Of a DNA stretch of 64,000 bases, positions 10,023 through 19,257 are shown in pieces. The notes under the pieces were generated by a model. The model saw only the letters and a program-made list of their open reading frames with translations. It was not told where the DNA came from and made no database searches. The first letter of the stretch is position 1. The number at the start of each line of letters is the position of its first letter. The translations under genes were made by a program, and so were the position numbers. This stretch comes from Gracilimonas mengyeensis (GTDB taxonomy: Bacteria > Bacteroidota > Rhodothermia > Balneolales > Balneolaceae), in NCBI RefSeq assembly GCF_900182705.1, contig NZ_FXTP01000005.1, positions 124,001-188,000 of the forward strand, read 5' to 3'.

Positions 10023-10040
10023 TTTTTACCTAGGTAAAAA
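10023..10040. promoter_or_regulatory. Perfect 18-bp palindrome TTTTTACCTAGGTAAAAA
   Basis: It lies between the receiver-like gene (stop at 10051) and the six-PAS gene (start 9857). With CTAG as the loop the stem is only seven A/T-rich pairs, too weak for a good terminator, so an operator is more likely. TTTTACCTA also occurs at 9866 and 10557. Confidence 0.4.
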
Positions 10041-10050
10041 CACGCATTCC

Positions 10051-10449
10051 TTATTCTGTGAAGCCATCGTATGTATTACCGTCCATCACCTGAGTTACTG
10101 CTTCTCGCAGCTTCTCCTCACTGGGGGTAATAGATAAAATTCCATTCGCACCAGCCTTGACGAGTGATTCTGTAAAGCGGGCGTGCGTGTAGCCATGCAT
10201 TACCACTATTGGAGTGTTAGGGAATATTTTTTTTAGCCTGGCTACTTTTTGTGGGGCGTTACCCAAGCCCGTAGATGTATTGATATCTACAAAAACCAAA
10301 TCTTTATCGCCCATAGTTTTATTATGCGACCTGGAAAAAAACTCAGATGGAGAAATAAATTCTATCTCTGAGTCAAAGTGGATGTTTAGCATTTCACTAA
10401 CAATGCTATTGGTTTGATTCAGAGTACCTATGAACGCTATCTGCAGCAT
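10051..10449 (-). CDS. Stand-alone receiver-like protein with degenerate acidic pocket
   Basis: 132 residues with the length and strand order of a CheY-like receiver: FVDIN with Asp55 where the phosphoacceptor sits, then IVVMHGYT and AGANGILSI. The paired acidic residues normally found at the end of strand 1 are missing (the start reads LQIAFIGTLNQTN), and the invariant lysine after strand 5 is absent (ILSITPSEEKL where LLK is expected). No output domain follows. It may be a pseudo-receiver that binds partners without normal phosphorylation. It sits between the NarL-type pair and the six-PAS/GAF pair on the same strand. Confidence 0.75.
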   Translation of the reverse strand: MLQIAFIGTLNQTNSIVSEMLNIHFDSEIEFISPSEFFSRSHNKTMGDKDLVFVDINTSTGLGNAPQKVARLKKIFPNTPIVVMHGYTHARFTESLVKAGANGILSITPSEEKLREAVTQVMDGNTYDGFTE

Positions 10450-10549
10450 CAGACTCTTACTTTTACGGCGATGATTGACTTATTTCAAATCTAGCTGAAA
10501 ATTCCAGCTCATCAATCAGTGATAAGGCCTATTTTTTAAAATTTTTATC

Positions 10550-10565
10550 TAGGTGTTTTTACCTA
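10550..10565. promoter_or_regulatory. TAGGT-N6-ACCTA inverted repeat upstream of the receiver-like gene
   Basis: About 100 bp before the start at 10449. It shares the TTTTACCTA word with 9866-9874 and 10024-10032, suggesting a common binding protein, perhaps the NarL-type regulator encoded next door. Confidence 0.35.
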
Positions 10566-10618
10566 CGCATTTTACTTATACCTATATACCTCAGGCCTGT
10601 TTTATAAATAGAGAAATG

Positions 10619-11269
10619 CTAATCCAACAGGTTATTCTTTAGCGCATATTTTACCAAACCAGCTGTATTTTTTGATCCTGTTTTTTGCAGCAGATTTCGG
10701 CGATGAGCATCTACTGTACGCACACTTACAAATAATTCGTCGGCTATTTCCTGATTGGTATATTCGTTTACAATTAGCTTTAATACTTCTTGTTCACGCT
10801 CAGTGATGTGTACATCTTCGGGTTGGTTTTTCTTAGATAAGTCCGGATTCACCAATTCCATTAAAATTGACTGGGTGGCGCCATCGCTAAAATAATGTTG
10901 TCCTTCCATTATTTGATTAACAGCTTTGATCAACTCATCCCGGCCCGCACTTTTTAAAATATAGCCTGATGCACCGGCTTTAATCATTTTTCGAATATGC
11001 TGGTCTTCGCTAAGCATCGTTAAAGCCAACACCTTAATGTCCGGGTATTCTTTTTTGATTTTCTTAGTGGCCTCAATACCGTCCATTTTGGGCATGGTAA
11101 TATCCATAATTACCAAGTCCGGATTATACTTACCGCATGCTTCACAAGCTTCTTTCCCATTTTCAGCTTCACTTATGATTTCGAATCCCGGTTCATCTTC
11201 CAGTAATAATCTAATACCATCTCTTACAATCTCATGATCATCCGCTATGGTTATTCGAACATTAGCCAT
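10619..11269 (-). CDS. NarL/FixJ-family response regulator
   Basis: 216 residues. The receiver (1-120) has the acidic pair in IADDHE, phosphoacceptor Asp56 in IMDITMPKMDG, the Thr in ALTML and the Lys in YILKS, so it looks fully active. A LuxR-type helix-turn-helix (about 150-212) carries ITEREQEVLKL, SVRTVDAHRRNLLQK. The gene lies 2 nt downstream of the large HisKA_3 kinase at 11272-14382, which is the expected partner of a NarL-family regulator. Its targets may include the TTTTACCTA sites near 9.9-10.6 kb; that is a guess. Confidence 0.95.
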   Translation of the reverse strand: MANVRITIADDHEIVRDGIRLLLEDEPGFEIISEAENGKEACEACGKYNPDLVIMDITMPKMDGIEATKKIKKEYPDIKVLALTMLSEDQHIRKMIKAGASGYILKSAGRDELIKAVNQIMEGQHYFSDGATQSILMELVNPDLSKKNQPEDVHITEREQEVLKLIVNEYTNQEIADELFVSVRTVDAHRRNLLQKTGSKNTAGLVKYALKNNLLD

Positions 11270-11271
11270 GT

Positions 11272-14200
11272 TTATTCACTTTTTATTGCATTCTGTTCAG
11301 GTATGGTTACACTAATAAATGTTCCTTCACCTGGTCGGCTCTCGATCTGTATTTCTCCCCCAAGAGCCCCTGCTCGTGTTTTTATTGTTTGTAATCCTAA
11401 ACCAGGCTCAAAACCGGAAGATTCTATATCGAACCCCTTGCCATTATCATCAATAGTCAGCATCAAGTCAAGGTCATCTTTCACCAGCTGTATATTAATT
11501 TTATCCGCTTCGGCATATTTCATCACATTTGAGAGAGCCTCTTGCGTAATACGATACAAATTAAATTCCACTTCCCGCTTCAACTCCAGTTCATCCACAT
11601 TATTATAAAAACTGATCTTAGCACCTGTAGAGCCCCGGTAATTATCCAGTAAAGACTCAATTGCCATCACCAATCCATAATCATCCACTACCCTTGGCAA
11701 TAAGTTTCGGGAAATCTCAGACGTCTCGTTAACCGCATTCTTTAGCAGGTTCAGGCCTTTCTTGAATTGCTCTTTTTTGCGTTCCGTTAGTTGATCCGTT
11801 GCTGTTTCTACAGCCTCGAAATTCATCCGTGCAGCTGCAAGATATTGTCCAAGGCCGTCATGCAGCTCTCGGGCTATGCGAGCTCGTTCTTTATTTTCTC
11901 CCTCAACCAGAGAGGCCAGCACCATCTCTTCGGCTTTCTTTTGCTCAGTAATATCATTCACCAATATCAGCCGATAGTTTTGACCAAAGTAATTAATAGC
12001 AGAGCCGGTAATTTTCACATATATAATCTCACCCGATTTCGTTACATGTCTCCATTCTTCGGGGGGTGCAAATTTTTCTAAATGGCCACTGATTTCTTTA
12101 TTAAATAATTCCAGATCTTCTTTAGGACGTATATCTCTAAGTGTCATCTCATAGAATTCTTTACGGCTGTATCCATAATGACTTATTGCCGCATTATTTA
12201 CCTCAACAAATCGTAAAGTCTTGGGGTCGTATATCCACATGGGCAATGGACTTTTAAGAAATAGCAATCGATAGTTGTGCTCCGACTCCGCCAGCCTTCG
12301 TTCAGCCTTTACCTGCCTGGTTACATCTACCACGGTAGAAATCATCAGGTTTTGTTTTTCTACCGGTATCACTTTAGCGTTTACAATCCGCTCTTCCCCG
12401 CTCTGGGTTTGAATTTCGAGGCGCTCCCAGTGCATCCTTTCCGGGTTAGAAGAATTGATATCGGCTTCAATCATATCGTACATTTTCCTGCGGTACTCAG
12501 GCTCAGGGAATATACTTTTATAAAACGACTCCTCGTCATTCAGCACCTTTTGTGGCCAGCCATATATATCCGAGTACTTGTCGTTTGCCAGGGTGGATGC
12601 GCCTGTATCCATCATATTTACGGCCACACCAATGGGCAAATTTTGCAATGTGGTTTCAATGAATTCATTTCTCTCCTTTAGCCTTCGCTGAAATTCTTCC
12701 CGCTCGGTGATGTCTTGTATCGTTCCACTCATGGCTACCGGCGTGCCCTCTGTATCATAAATAGTTTTACCCAATTCCTGTAAGTGTACAATATCCCCCG
12801 TCCCCGGTTTTATGAGCCGGTAACGCACATTCATCGTGCCATTTTCCAATCCATCCTTAAAAACACGTTCGTATTCTGTTTTGTCATCGGGATGAATCAT
12901 TGCCATCATTCCTTCAAAACTAGTATCGGCGGTTCCTTTTTTTATATCAACCAGGTTGTAAAATCCATCCGACCATATGGCTTCATCCAGCTTAAGGTCC
13001 CGGTACCAGTGTCCTAGGCCGGCAATTTCCTCTGCCTTTTGATAACGTTGAGTTACCTGTTCCAGTTTTTTCTGCTGCTGCACCGTATCCGTTACATCCT
13101 GTATGGTGCCCCTTATAACTTGCGGCTCGCCACCCTCCCCAAAATCTACCGTTCCAAGCTCTCTGATATAGGCTATTTCTCCACTTTTGGCTTTTTTAAT
13201 TCGGTAATCTATTTCTAAGCGACCGGTTTGCTGGGCTTTCTCCACTTCTTCTGCAAAATAAGGCCAATCCTTTTCGTGAATTATTTCCTTCAATTTCTCA
13301 AAGCTTATGCCCTCTTCATTATCAAGTTCTGTCACTTCGTAGAAGCCATCAGAAACGGTACTTTCGTTCGTTTTTAAATTTCTTTTCCAGTGACCAATAT
13401 TGGTGAGTTTTTCTGCATCGCGATAACGCTGGGTAAGTTCTTGCAGCGCGCGTTCTTTCTCTTTCAGGTTAGTAGTATCCAGGCCAATGCCAATAGTTAA
13501 GTCTTCTGTTACCTGAATATTTGTCCATGTGGATTCAATTTCTTTACCATCTTTCGTGTGCATCTTGAAATCCTTCCACTCGCCATTGGCTACCGCCATA
13601 TGCTCTTCGGCTTTTTCCCGCCTGTCTTTATCCGGAAACATTTCTTCAATTAAATTAAAAGACTGCAAAGATCTATTTTCATACCCGGTCTTCTCCTCAA
13701 AGTATCTGTTTACCCGGTACACTTTGCCTTTGTTATCGTGAAGATTGATGAAAACAGGAATATTGTCGTAAATCTTTTTTAGTTCCAGCCGCTCCCGTTC
13801 AAGTTTTTCCTCCAATCTTTTTTGATCTGTCACATCCAAGCCAATCCCAACCAGGGTATTATCTGAAAGACGGATATTGCACCAGCGCTGGCTGCGTACT
13901 TCCCCGGATCTGTGCTGTACCTCAAATTCATACCACTCACCGTCTGCCTCCAGCATAACCTGAGCAGCTTTCCTCCGCATATTCGAATCCGGATAGCATT
14001 TCTCCATGAGATCAACTTCCTGCACGTCTTTGTTACTCCAACCCAGTTGTTTCTCAAAAGCTTTGTTTACCTTGATTTTATTTATCTCCGGATCAAACAC
14101 ACTTATCAAAATGGGGATATGCTCGAAAATACCTTCAAATAATTCCTTCTCAGAAGCCAGACGCTCATTGTTTATTCTCATCAGCACATAAAGAAACACA

Positions 14201-14382
14201 CTAGTTCCCAATACATAAAAAATACCCTTATAGGTCTGTAGTTTGGAAATTAGCTGGGGATCTTGGGTTAACCAGATGAGAACTTTGTCAGAAACTAAAA
14301 TCCATAGAAGAGCAAACACCAAATAAGCAAAGGTGATAGAAAATGCATTAAGTTCAAAAATCTTCAGAATGCGTCTCATCAT
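11272..14382 (-). CDS. Membrane-bound six-PAS sensor kinase, HisKA_3 (NarX/DesK-like core)
   Basis: 1036 residues. Two membrane helices (about 13-38 and 50-68) enclose almost no outside loop, so sensing is probably in the membrane or cytoplasm. Six PAS units occupy about 79-815. They are internally duplicated in pairs: units 1 and 2 share the 'GIGLD' ending, and units 3 and 4 share an 'IGHW' start and a GTIQDVT/GTIQDIT ending. The HisKA_3 helix has His841 in ARELHDGLGQYLAAARM, and the ATPase domain is intact (ITQEALSNVMKYA, DDNGKGFD, GLGLQTIKTRA). It is translationally close (2 nt) to the NarL-type regulator downstream. Confidence 0.93.
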   Translation of the reverse strand: MMRRILKIFELNAFSITFAYLVFALLWILVSDKVLIWLTQDPQLISKLQTYKGIFYVLGTSVFLYVLMRINNERLASEKELFEGIFEHIPILISVFDPEINKIKVNKAFEKQLGWSNKDVQEVDLMEKCYPDSNMRRKAAQVMLEADGEWYEFEVQHRSGEVRSQRWCNIRLSDNTLVGIGLDVTDQKRLEEKLERERLELKKIYDNIPVFINLHDNKGKVYRVNRYFEEKTGYENRSLQSFNLIEEMFPDKDRREKAEEHMAVANGEWKDFKMHTKDGKEIESTWTNIQVTEDLTIGIGLDTTNLKEKERALQELTQRYRDAEKLTNIGHWKRNLKTNESTVSDGFYEVTELDNEEGISFEKLKEIIHEKDWPYFAEEVEKAQQTGRLEIDYRIKKAKSGEIAYIRELGTVDFGEGGEPQVIRGTIQDVTDTVQQQKKLEQVTQRYQKAEEIAGLGHWYRDLKLDEAIWSDGFYNLVDIKKGTADTSFEGMMAMIHPDDKTEYERVFKDGLENGTMNVRYRLIKPGTGDIVHLQELGKTIYDTEGTPVAMSGTIQDITEREEFQRRLKERNEFIETTLQNLPIGVAVNMMDTGASTLANDKYSDIYGWPQKVLNDEESFYKSIFPEPEYRRKMYDMIEADINSSNPERMHWERLEIQTQSGEERIVNAKVIPVEKQNLMISTVVDVTRQVKAERRLAESEHNYRLLFLKSPLPMWIYDPKTLRFVEVNNAAISHYGYSRKEFYEMTLRDIRPKEDLELFNKEISGHLEKFAPPEEWRHVTKSGEIIYVKITGSAINYFGQNYRLILVNDITEQKKAEEMVLASLVEGENKERARIARELHDGLGQYLAAARMNFEAVETATDQLTERKKEQFKKGLNLLKNAVNETSEISRNLLPRVVDDYGLVMAIESLLDNYRGSTGAKISFYNNVDELELKREVEFNLYRITQEALSNVMKYAEADKINIQLVKDDLDLMLTIDDNGKGFDIESSGFEPGLGLQTIKTRAGALGGEIQIESRPGEGTFISVTIPEQNAIKSE

Positions 14383-14558
14383 GCAAATAATTATTGGCCT
14401 ACAGATAGCTATTGGTTATTGTAGAACATCTGTTGCTTTAAAACAACCTTTTTTAAAAGCGCTTCCAGTCAATTCGCCTTGGTATACTTGCTCAACTCAA
14501 TAAAAGAATGGATTAGTTTTTTAAACCCTTTGTTCCCGAAAACGTTCTTTAAAATAGA

Positions 14559-14593
14559 AATCCCTCACGCAAACAGAATTCACGTGAGGGATT
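14559..14593 (-). terminator. Hairpin terminator after malate dehydrogenase
   Basis: AATCCCTCACG and CGTGAGGGATT pair perfectly over 11 bp with a 13-nt loop. On the minus strand it is followed by a broken T-rich stretch (TTCTATTTT). It lies 38 bp past the mdh stop. Confidence 0.75.
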
Positions 14594-14631
14594 AATGCAA
14601 GTAGTGAGGACCTTGTCCTCGCTAGTTTAGT

Positions 14632-15588
14632 TTACTTGTTCATTAGTTCTCTGAATTCATCCAAAGTACTTCTTACTGCTTTGGCTGATTCATTTAGAAG
14701 ATCTTGTTCTTCTTCGTTTAATGCAACCTCAATTACTTCTTTTACACCACCGGTGCCTAATTTAACGGGAACACCGATGTAGAGGTCGTCAATTCCGTAC
14801 TCACCGTCGATATGGGCACATACCGGGAAGATACGGTTTTGATCCAGCAGGATGGCTTCAACCATTTGGGCTGCAGCCGCACCCGGTGCGTACCAGGCAG
14901 ATGTGCCCATGAGGCCTACAATTTCGCCTCCGCCTTTTTTGGCACGATCTACAATTTCCTGCAGACGATCTTCATCAATAAAATGTGTAATCGGCATTCC
15001 AGCAAGGGTTGTGAATCGAGGCAGTGGTACCATGGTATCGCCGTGTCCACCCATCAGCAGAGCCTGAATATCTTTTGGAGATACATCCAGTTCGCTGGCA
15101 ATAAAGGCACGGAAACGTGCGGTATCAAGGATACCAGCCATCCCCATCACTCGCTCGTATGGCAAGCCGCTTGATTCTTTCGCTACCTGCACCATTACAT
15201 CCAGCGGATTGGAAACCACAATAATAATGGTCTCAGGAGAGTGCTCAGCCAGTTTTTTACTTACATCCCCTACAATATTGGCATTAATTTCTAACAGGTC
15301 ATCACGACTCATGCCAGGCCGACGAGGCACACCGGCTGTAATTACACAAACGTCAGATCCAGCAGTATCGGCATAATCCACAGTACCGTTTATACGGGTA
15401 TCAAAAAGATTAACGGGTGCAGATTCCCATTGATCCAGGCCCCGGCCTTTGGAAGGATAAAATGTTTTATCGCCATCTTTTTTTTCGATGTCAACAGCTA
15501 CAATCTCTTTGCAAATGTCGCGCTGTGCGAGGACGTCTACTACGGTTGAGCCAACGTTACCTCCAGCTCCAACTACGGTTACTTTCAT
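14632..15588 (-). CDS. mdh: Malate dehydrogenase (LDH-like fold)
   Basis: 318 residues from the ATG at 15588. A longer frame to 15642 adds 18 residues without resemblance to the family, and MKVTVVGAGGNVG is the classic N-terminus. The Rossmann glycine motif is at 7-13 and Asp33 ends strand 2, indicating NAD. VPRRPGMSRDDLL carries the substrate-specificity arginines that distinguish malate from lactate dehydrogenase. The catalytic His is in GGHGDTMVPL. The enzyme interconverts malate and oxaloacetate in the TCA cycle. The gene is monocistronic with its own terminator. Confidence 0.96.
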   Translation of the reverse strand: MKVTVVGAGGNVGSTVVDVLAQRDICKEIVAVDIEKKDGDKTFYPSKGRGLDQWESAPVNLFDTRINGTVDYADTAGSDVCVITAGVPRRPGMSRDDLLEINANIVGDVSKKLAEHSPETIIIVVSNPLDVMVQVAKESSGLPYERVMGMAGILDTARFRAFIASELDVSPKDIQALLMGGHGDTMVPLPRFTTLAGMPITHFIDEDRLQEIVDRAKKGGGEIVGLMGTSAWYAPGAAAAQMVEAILLDQNRIFPVCAHIDGEYGIDDLYIGVPVKLGTGGVKEVIEVALNEEEQDLLNESAKAVRSTLDEFRELMNK

Positions 15589-15956
15589 GTTATTGTATTT
15601 TTTTGTTCGGATTCTGATTTGAAAACGTACGTCAAAAGTCAATTTTCAGGAGGCGGGCTGTCAACGTTACCGCCTCCTCAACACTGCCTATATAATTACG
15701 CTATAAATTATGAATTTTAGATGTTGATGTATAGAAATCGATTAGAGGTAATGTACCAATTTAAGGGCTTAAAAGAGAGCCTAAGCACTAACCTTACAAT
15801 CATTTTGCCTTTTATTTATACTTCTCAAATTAAGCGGGCGTTTTAGTCTGGTTTGCAGTAATGATTGAAGTTTTACTAACCTCTGGGATCGTTCGATATT
15901 CTGTCTTTTTAATGCGTATTTTGATTATTCATAATGCTATCATCTAACTATTATTT
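15589..15956. other. Divergent promoter region between mdh and the ABC-F gene, with a hairpin
   Basis: The only structure seen is an inverted repeat GGAGGCGG (15649-15656) / CCGCCTCC (15670-15677) with a 13-nt loop, about 60-90 bp ahead of the mdh start. It could lie in the mdh leader or act as a protein site. The rest shows no gene. Confidence 0.5.
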
Positions 15957-17861
15957 ATGACCTACCTCTCTACCGAGAATTTATCCAAGCATTTTGGCAT
16001 TAAGCCGTTGTTTGAAAACCTCACATTTGGCCTTTCCAAAGGGGATAAAACCGCTCTGGTGGCCCCCAATGGCACCGGAAAATCTACCCTTCTTAAAATC
16101 GTAGCCGGCGAGATGGAACCCGATTCCGGAAAGGTAATGGTACGAAATGGCATACAGGTAAGCTTTTTGGCGCAGGAGCCGGAGATGGACGAATCTATGA
16201 CCATCAGCGAATTCATTGCCCATGGCAAATCCGATAAGATCAAAGTGGTTCAACGATATGAAAAGGCCGTGCGTGATCAAGCGGAGGACTTCAACCCGCA
16301 AACCCAAAAAGAGTTTGAACAGGCTACCGCGGCCATGGACGCCAACGAAGCCTGGGACGTAGAACAACAGATGGAGCAAATTCTGGGTGTGCTTGATATT
16401 CACAACCTGGAGCAGTCAATCGCCTCACTATCCGGCGGGGAGCGTAAGCGTGTGGCCCTGGCTTTTGCCCTTCTTGATGATCCCGATGTACTGATTCTTG
16501 ATGAGCCCACCAACCACCTGGATGTGGAAATGATTGAGTGGCTGGAACAGTATCTGGCCAAAAGTAATCTCACCTTGCTAATGGTCACTCATGACCGCTA
16601 CTTCCTGGACCGGGTGTGTAATCATATTCTGGAGCTGGATGCCGGCAAGCTCTATCATCACAAAGGTAATTACGAGTATTATCTGGAAAAGAAAGCCGAA
16701 CGGGAAGAGATTGAAGCAACCGAGATTGCCAAAGCCGGCAAGCTGATGAAAAAGGAACTGGAGTGGATGCGTCGCCGCCCCAAAGCCCGCACCACCAAGT
16801 CCAAATCACGCATAAAGCAGTTTCATAAAACCAAGGAAAAGGCAAACTCCCAAACTGAGGATGCCGAGCTGAAGCTGGAAATGAATATGAGCCGGATGGG
16901 CGGCAAAATCCTTGAGCTGAAGCATATCGATAAAAGCTTTGAGGATGGCGACCTCGTGATCCTGGATGACTTTAGCTATTCCTTTAAGCGGGGCGAGCGA
17001 ATTGGCATCCTGGGTAAAAACGGAGCCGGCAAAAGTACTTTCCTAAAGATTATAACCGGAGAAGAAGAACCTGATAATGGCGAAGTGGAAACCGGCCAAA
17101 CCATGGTAATCGGTCATTACCGGCAACAAGGCCTGCAGCTGGATGAAAGCAAGCGCGTGATTGAAATCATCAAGGAAGTGGCTGAAGTCATTGAATTGGC
17201 CAACGGCGATACCATCTCAGCCACGCAATTCCTGGAGCACTTCATGTTTCCCAAAAAGATGCAGTACACACCCGTTGAGAAACTGAGCGGCGGGGAAAAA
17301 CGCCGGCTTGGACTGATGATGGTGCTCATGGAAAACCCCAACTTCCTGATCCTGGACGAGCCTACCAACGACCTCGACCTTATCACCCTGAATAAACTGG
17401 AGGAATTCCTGTTAAACTTTGGGGGTTGCCTCATCATCGTTTCTCACGATCGCTTTTTCATGGATAAACTGGTAGATCACTATTTTGTATTTAAAGGAGG
17501 TGGAGAGATTGAAGACTTCCACGGCACCTATGATGAATACCGGGAGCAAACTTTATTGGAAGCGGCTGAATCTTCTTCGGCCAGCAACAAATCCAAATCT
17601 TCTTCCTCATCAACCTCTGGCAACCAAAGCTCCGACTCCGATCAACCCAAAAAACTAAGCCATAACGAGCGGCGTCAATATCACAAGTTGGAAAAAGAAA
17701 TCGCCAAGATGGAGGAACAAAAAGAATCCATGGAGGCCAAATTGAGCAGCGGCGAACTGGACTACGAAGAGTTGAGTGAACTCTCCAAAGAGTACGAGCA
17801 ACTAAAAGGGGAGATTGATGAAAAAACAGCTGTGTGGTTTGAACTAGCAGAACGGGCTTAA
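15957..17861 (+). CDS. uup: ABC-F family ATPase (Uup/EttA-like)
   Basis: 634 residues with two ABC ATPase domains and no membrane segment. Domain 1 has Walker [10 protein letters not shown], signature [10 protein letters not shown] and Walker [11 protein letters not shown]. Domain 2 has [19 protein letters not shown] and [10 protein letters not shown]. They are joined by the basic P-site tRNA-interaction motif linker (about 245-315, rich in Arg/Lys). A Ser-rich stretch (about 540-570) leads to a C-terminal coiled coil (about 575-634), the arrangement of Uup. ABC-F proteins act on ribosomes. Which subfamily it belongs to is my best guess from the C-terminal coiled coil. Confidence 0.9.
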   Translation: MTYLSTENLSKHFGIKPLFENLTFGLSKGDKTALVAPNGTGKSTLLKIVAGEMEPDSGKVMVRNGIQVSFLAQEPEMDESMTISEFIAHGKSDKIKVVQRYEKAVRDQAEDFNPQTQKEFEQATAAMDANEAWDVEQQMEQILGVLDIHNLEQSIASLSGGERKRVALAFALLDDPDVLILDEPTNHLDVEMIEWLEQYLAKSNLTLLMVTHDRYFLDRVCNHILELDAGKLYHHKGNYEYYLEKKAEREEIEATEIAKAGKLMKKELEWMRRRPKARTTKSKSRIKQFHKTKEKANSQTEDAELKLEMNMSRMGGKILELKHIDKSFEDGDLVILDDFSYSFKRGERIGILGKNGAGKSTFLKIITGEEEPDNGEVETGQTMVIGHYRQQGLQLDESKRVIEIIKEVAEVIELANGDTISATQFLEHFMFPKKMQYTPVEKLSGGEKRRLGLMMVLMENPNFLILDEPTNDLDLITLNKLEEFLLNFGGCLIIVSHDRFFMDKLVDHYFVFKGGGEIEDFHGTYDEYREQTLLEAAESSSASNKSKSSSSSTSGNQSSDSDQPKKLSHNERRQYHKLEKEIAKMEEQKESMEAKLSSGELDYEELSELSKEYEQLKGEIDEKTAVWFELAERA

Positions 17862-17980
17862 TCTACATTTCCGTACTGCACCTCTACTCTGTGCTCTATT
17901 TCAATTTCCATAAAATCCGGTTCCCCAAAAATTCCGCAATATGTTATATTAAATGAGATGTTTAACCATAAGCTTTTGCT

Positions 17981-19252
17981 ATGCCATACAGATTGTCGCT
18001 CTTCCTTCCCTTTCTTCTGCTAACTATCTCTTCCTGTTCTCCGGCCGAAGAGTCGAAACTGAGTGAACCTGACATCACCTCTCATGACATTGAAACCCAT
18101 ATCAGTTTTTTAGCCAGTGATGACATGCGGGGCCGCGAAACCGGCACCCCGGAAGAAGCGGCAGCAGCCAACTATATTGCTGATTTGTTTAGAAGTTATG
18201 GCCTGGACCCTGCCGGGGATGAGGGAAGCTACATTCAGCCATTTACGGTAAACATGGCTATGGCCTCCAATCCACACGCCAGTCCGGATGACTCTGCCGG
18301 AGAAAAGCGATTGGCTAAAAATGTGGCCGGTTTGTTACAGGGTACCGGCAATACAAACAATGTTATTGTAATCGGAGCACATTACGATCATTTGGGTATG
18401 GGCGCATTTGGTTCTCTAAGCAACGGGAATGAGCGCATCCACAATGGCGCAGACGACAATGCATCCGGAACTGCAGGCCTACTGGAACTGGCCCAATACT
18501 TTGCTGAAAACCGTCCCGAAAGTAACCTGCTCTTTTTGGCTTTTTCAGGTGAAGAAATTGGCCTGCTTGGCTCCCAGCATTATGTGGCTAACCCTACTGT
18601 GGAGCTTGATGAGGTAATCGCCATGATTAACATGGATATGATCGGACGGCTTAACGAGGATAGGCTTATGATTTTTGGAGTAGGCACCGCTGATAATTGG
18701 GAATCTATTTTAACCTCTGCCAATGCAGACTCACTGGACCTGGAGCTTGTGGAAGACGGCACCGGCTCCAGCGACCATACCAGTTTTTATTACAAAGATA
18801 TTCCCGTACTCCATTATTTCACCGATACCCATGCGGACTACCACCGTCCGTCTGATGATACCGAATGGATCAATTTTGACGGACAAGAAAAAGTGGTTGA
18901 ACATGTCGCGCGCGTTGTTCAGACGCTGGACACCCTTAGCCGCAATGAACTTGCTTTTACCAAAGCGCCCGGCCAACAGCGCCAAACCATGCGCATGGAC
19001 GGCCCCACCCTGGGCGTACTTCCCGATTACGGTTTTGAAGGGGAAGGTTTCCGCATTAACGGGGTAAACGAAGATGGTCCTGCCGCCGGTGCCGGGTTAC
19101 AGCCGGGTGATGTTATCATCCAGATTGGCGATATATCCATCAAAGATATTTATGAATACATGGGTGCCCTTAACGAGTTCTCAAAAGGCGACCAAACCAC
19201 CGTTACGGTAAGCCGGAATGATGAAACCCTCACTTTAAATCTGCAATTTTAG
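17981..19252 (+). CDS. M28 metallopeptidase lipoprotein with C-terminal PDZ domain
   Basis: 423 residues. The N-terminus is a lipoprotein signal with lipobox Cys19 (TISSC). The M28 domain shows all zinc and catalytic residues: GAHYDHLG, NGADDNASG, FSGEEIGLLGS, NMDMIGRL and ADYHRPSDD. A PDZ domain (about 345-420, with GPAAGAGLQPGDVI) follows. It is probably an aminopeptidase anchored in the outer or inner membrane and acting on peptides in the periplasm. The next gene starts 5 nt after its stop, so the two are cotranscribed, although no functional link is obvious. Confidence 0.93.
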   Translation: MPYRLSLFLPFLLLTISSCSPAEESKLSEPDITSHDIETHISFLASDDMRGRETGTPEEAAAANYIADLFRSYGLDPAGDEGSYIQPFTVNMAMASNPHASPDDSAGEKRLAKNVAGLLQGTGNTNNVIVIGAHYDHLGMGAFGSLSNGNERIHNGADDNASGTAGLLELAQYFAENRPESNLLFLAFSGEEIGLLGSQHYVANPTVELDEVIAMINMDMIGRLNEDRLMIFGVGTADNWESILTSANADSLDLELVEDGTGSSDHTSFYYKDIPVLHYFTDTHADYHRPSDDTEWINFDGQEKVVEHVARVVQTLDTLSRNELAFTKAPGQQRQTMRMDGPTLGVLPDYGFEGEGFRINGVNEDGPAAGAGLQPGDVIIQIGDISIKDIYEYMGALNEFSKGDQTTVTVSRNDETLTLNLQF

Positions 19253-19257
19253 GCAGG

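Noticed and set aside
10023-10040. Terminator of the receiver-like gene
   Set aside because: Stem of seven A/T-rich pairs without a T-run of its own; an operator is more plausible.
15589-15642. 18-residue N-terminal extension of malate dehydrogenase
   Set aside because: Not family-like; the ATG at 15588 gives the normal start.
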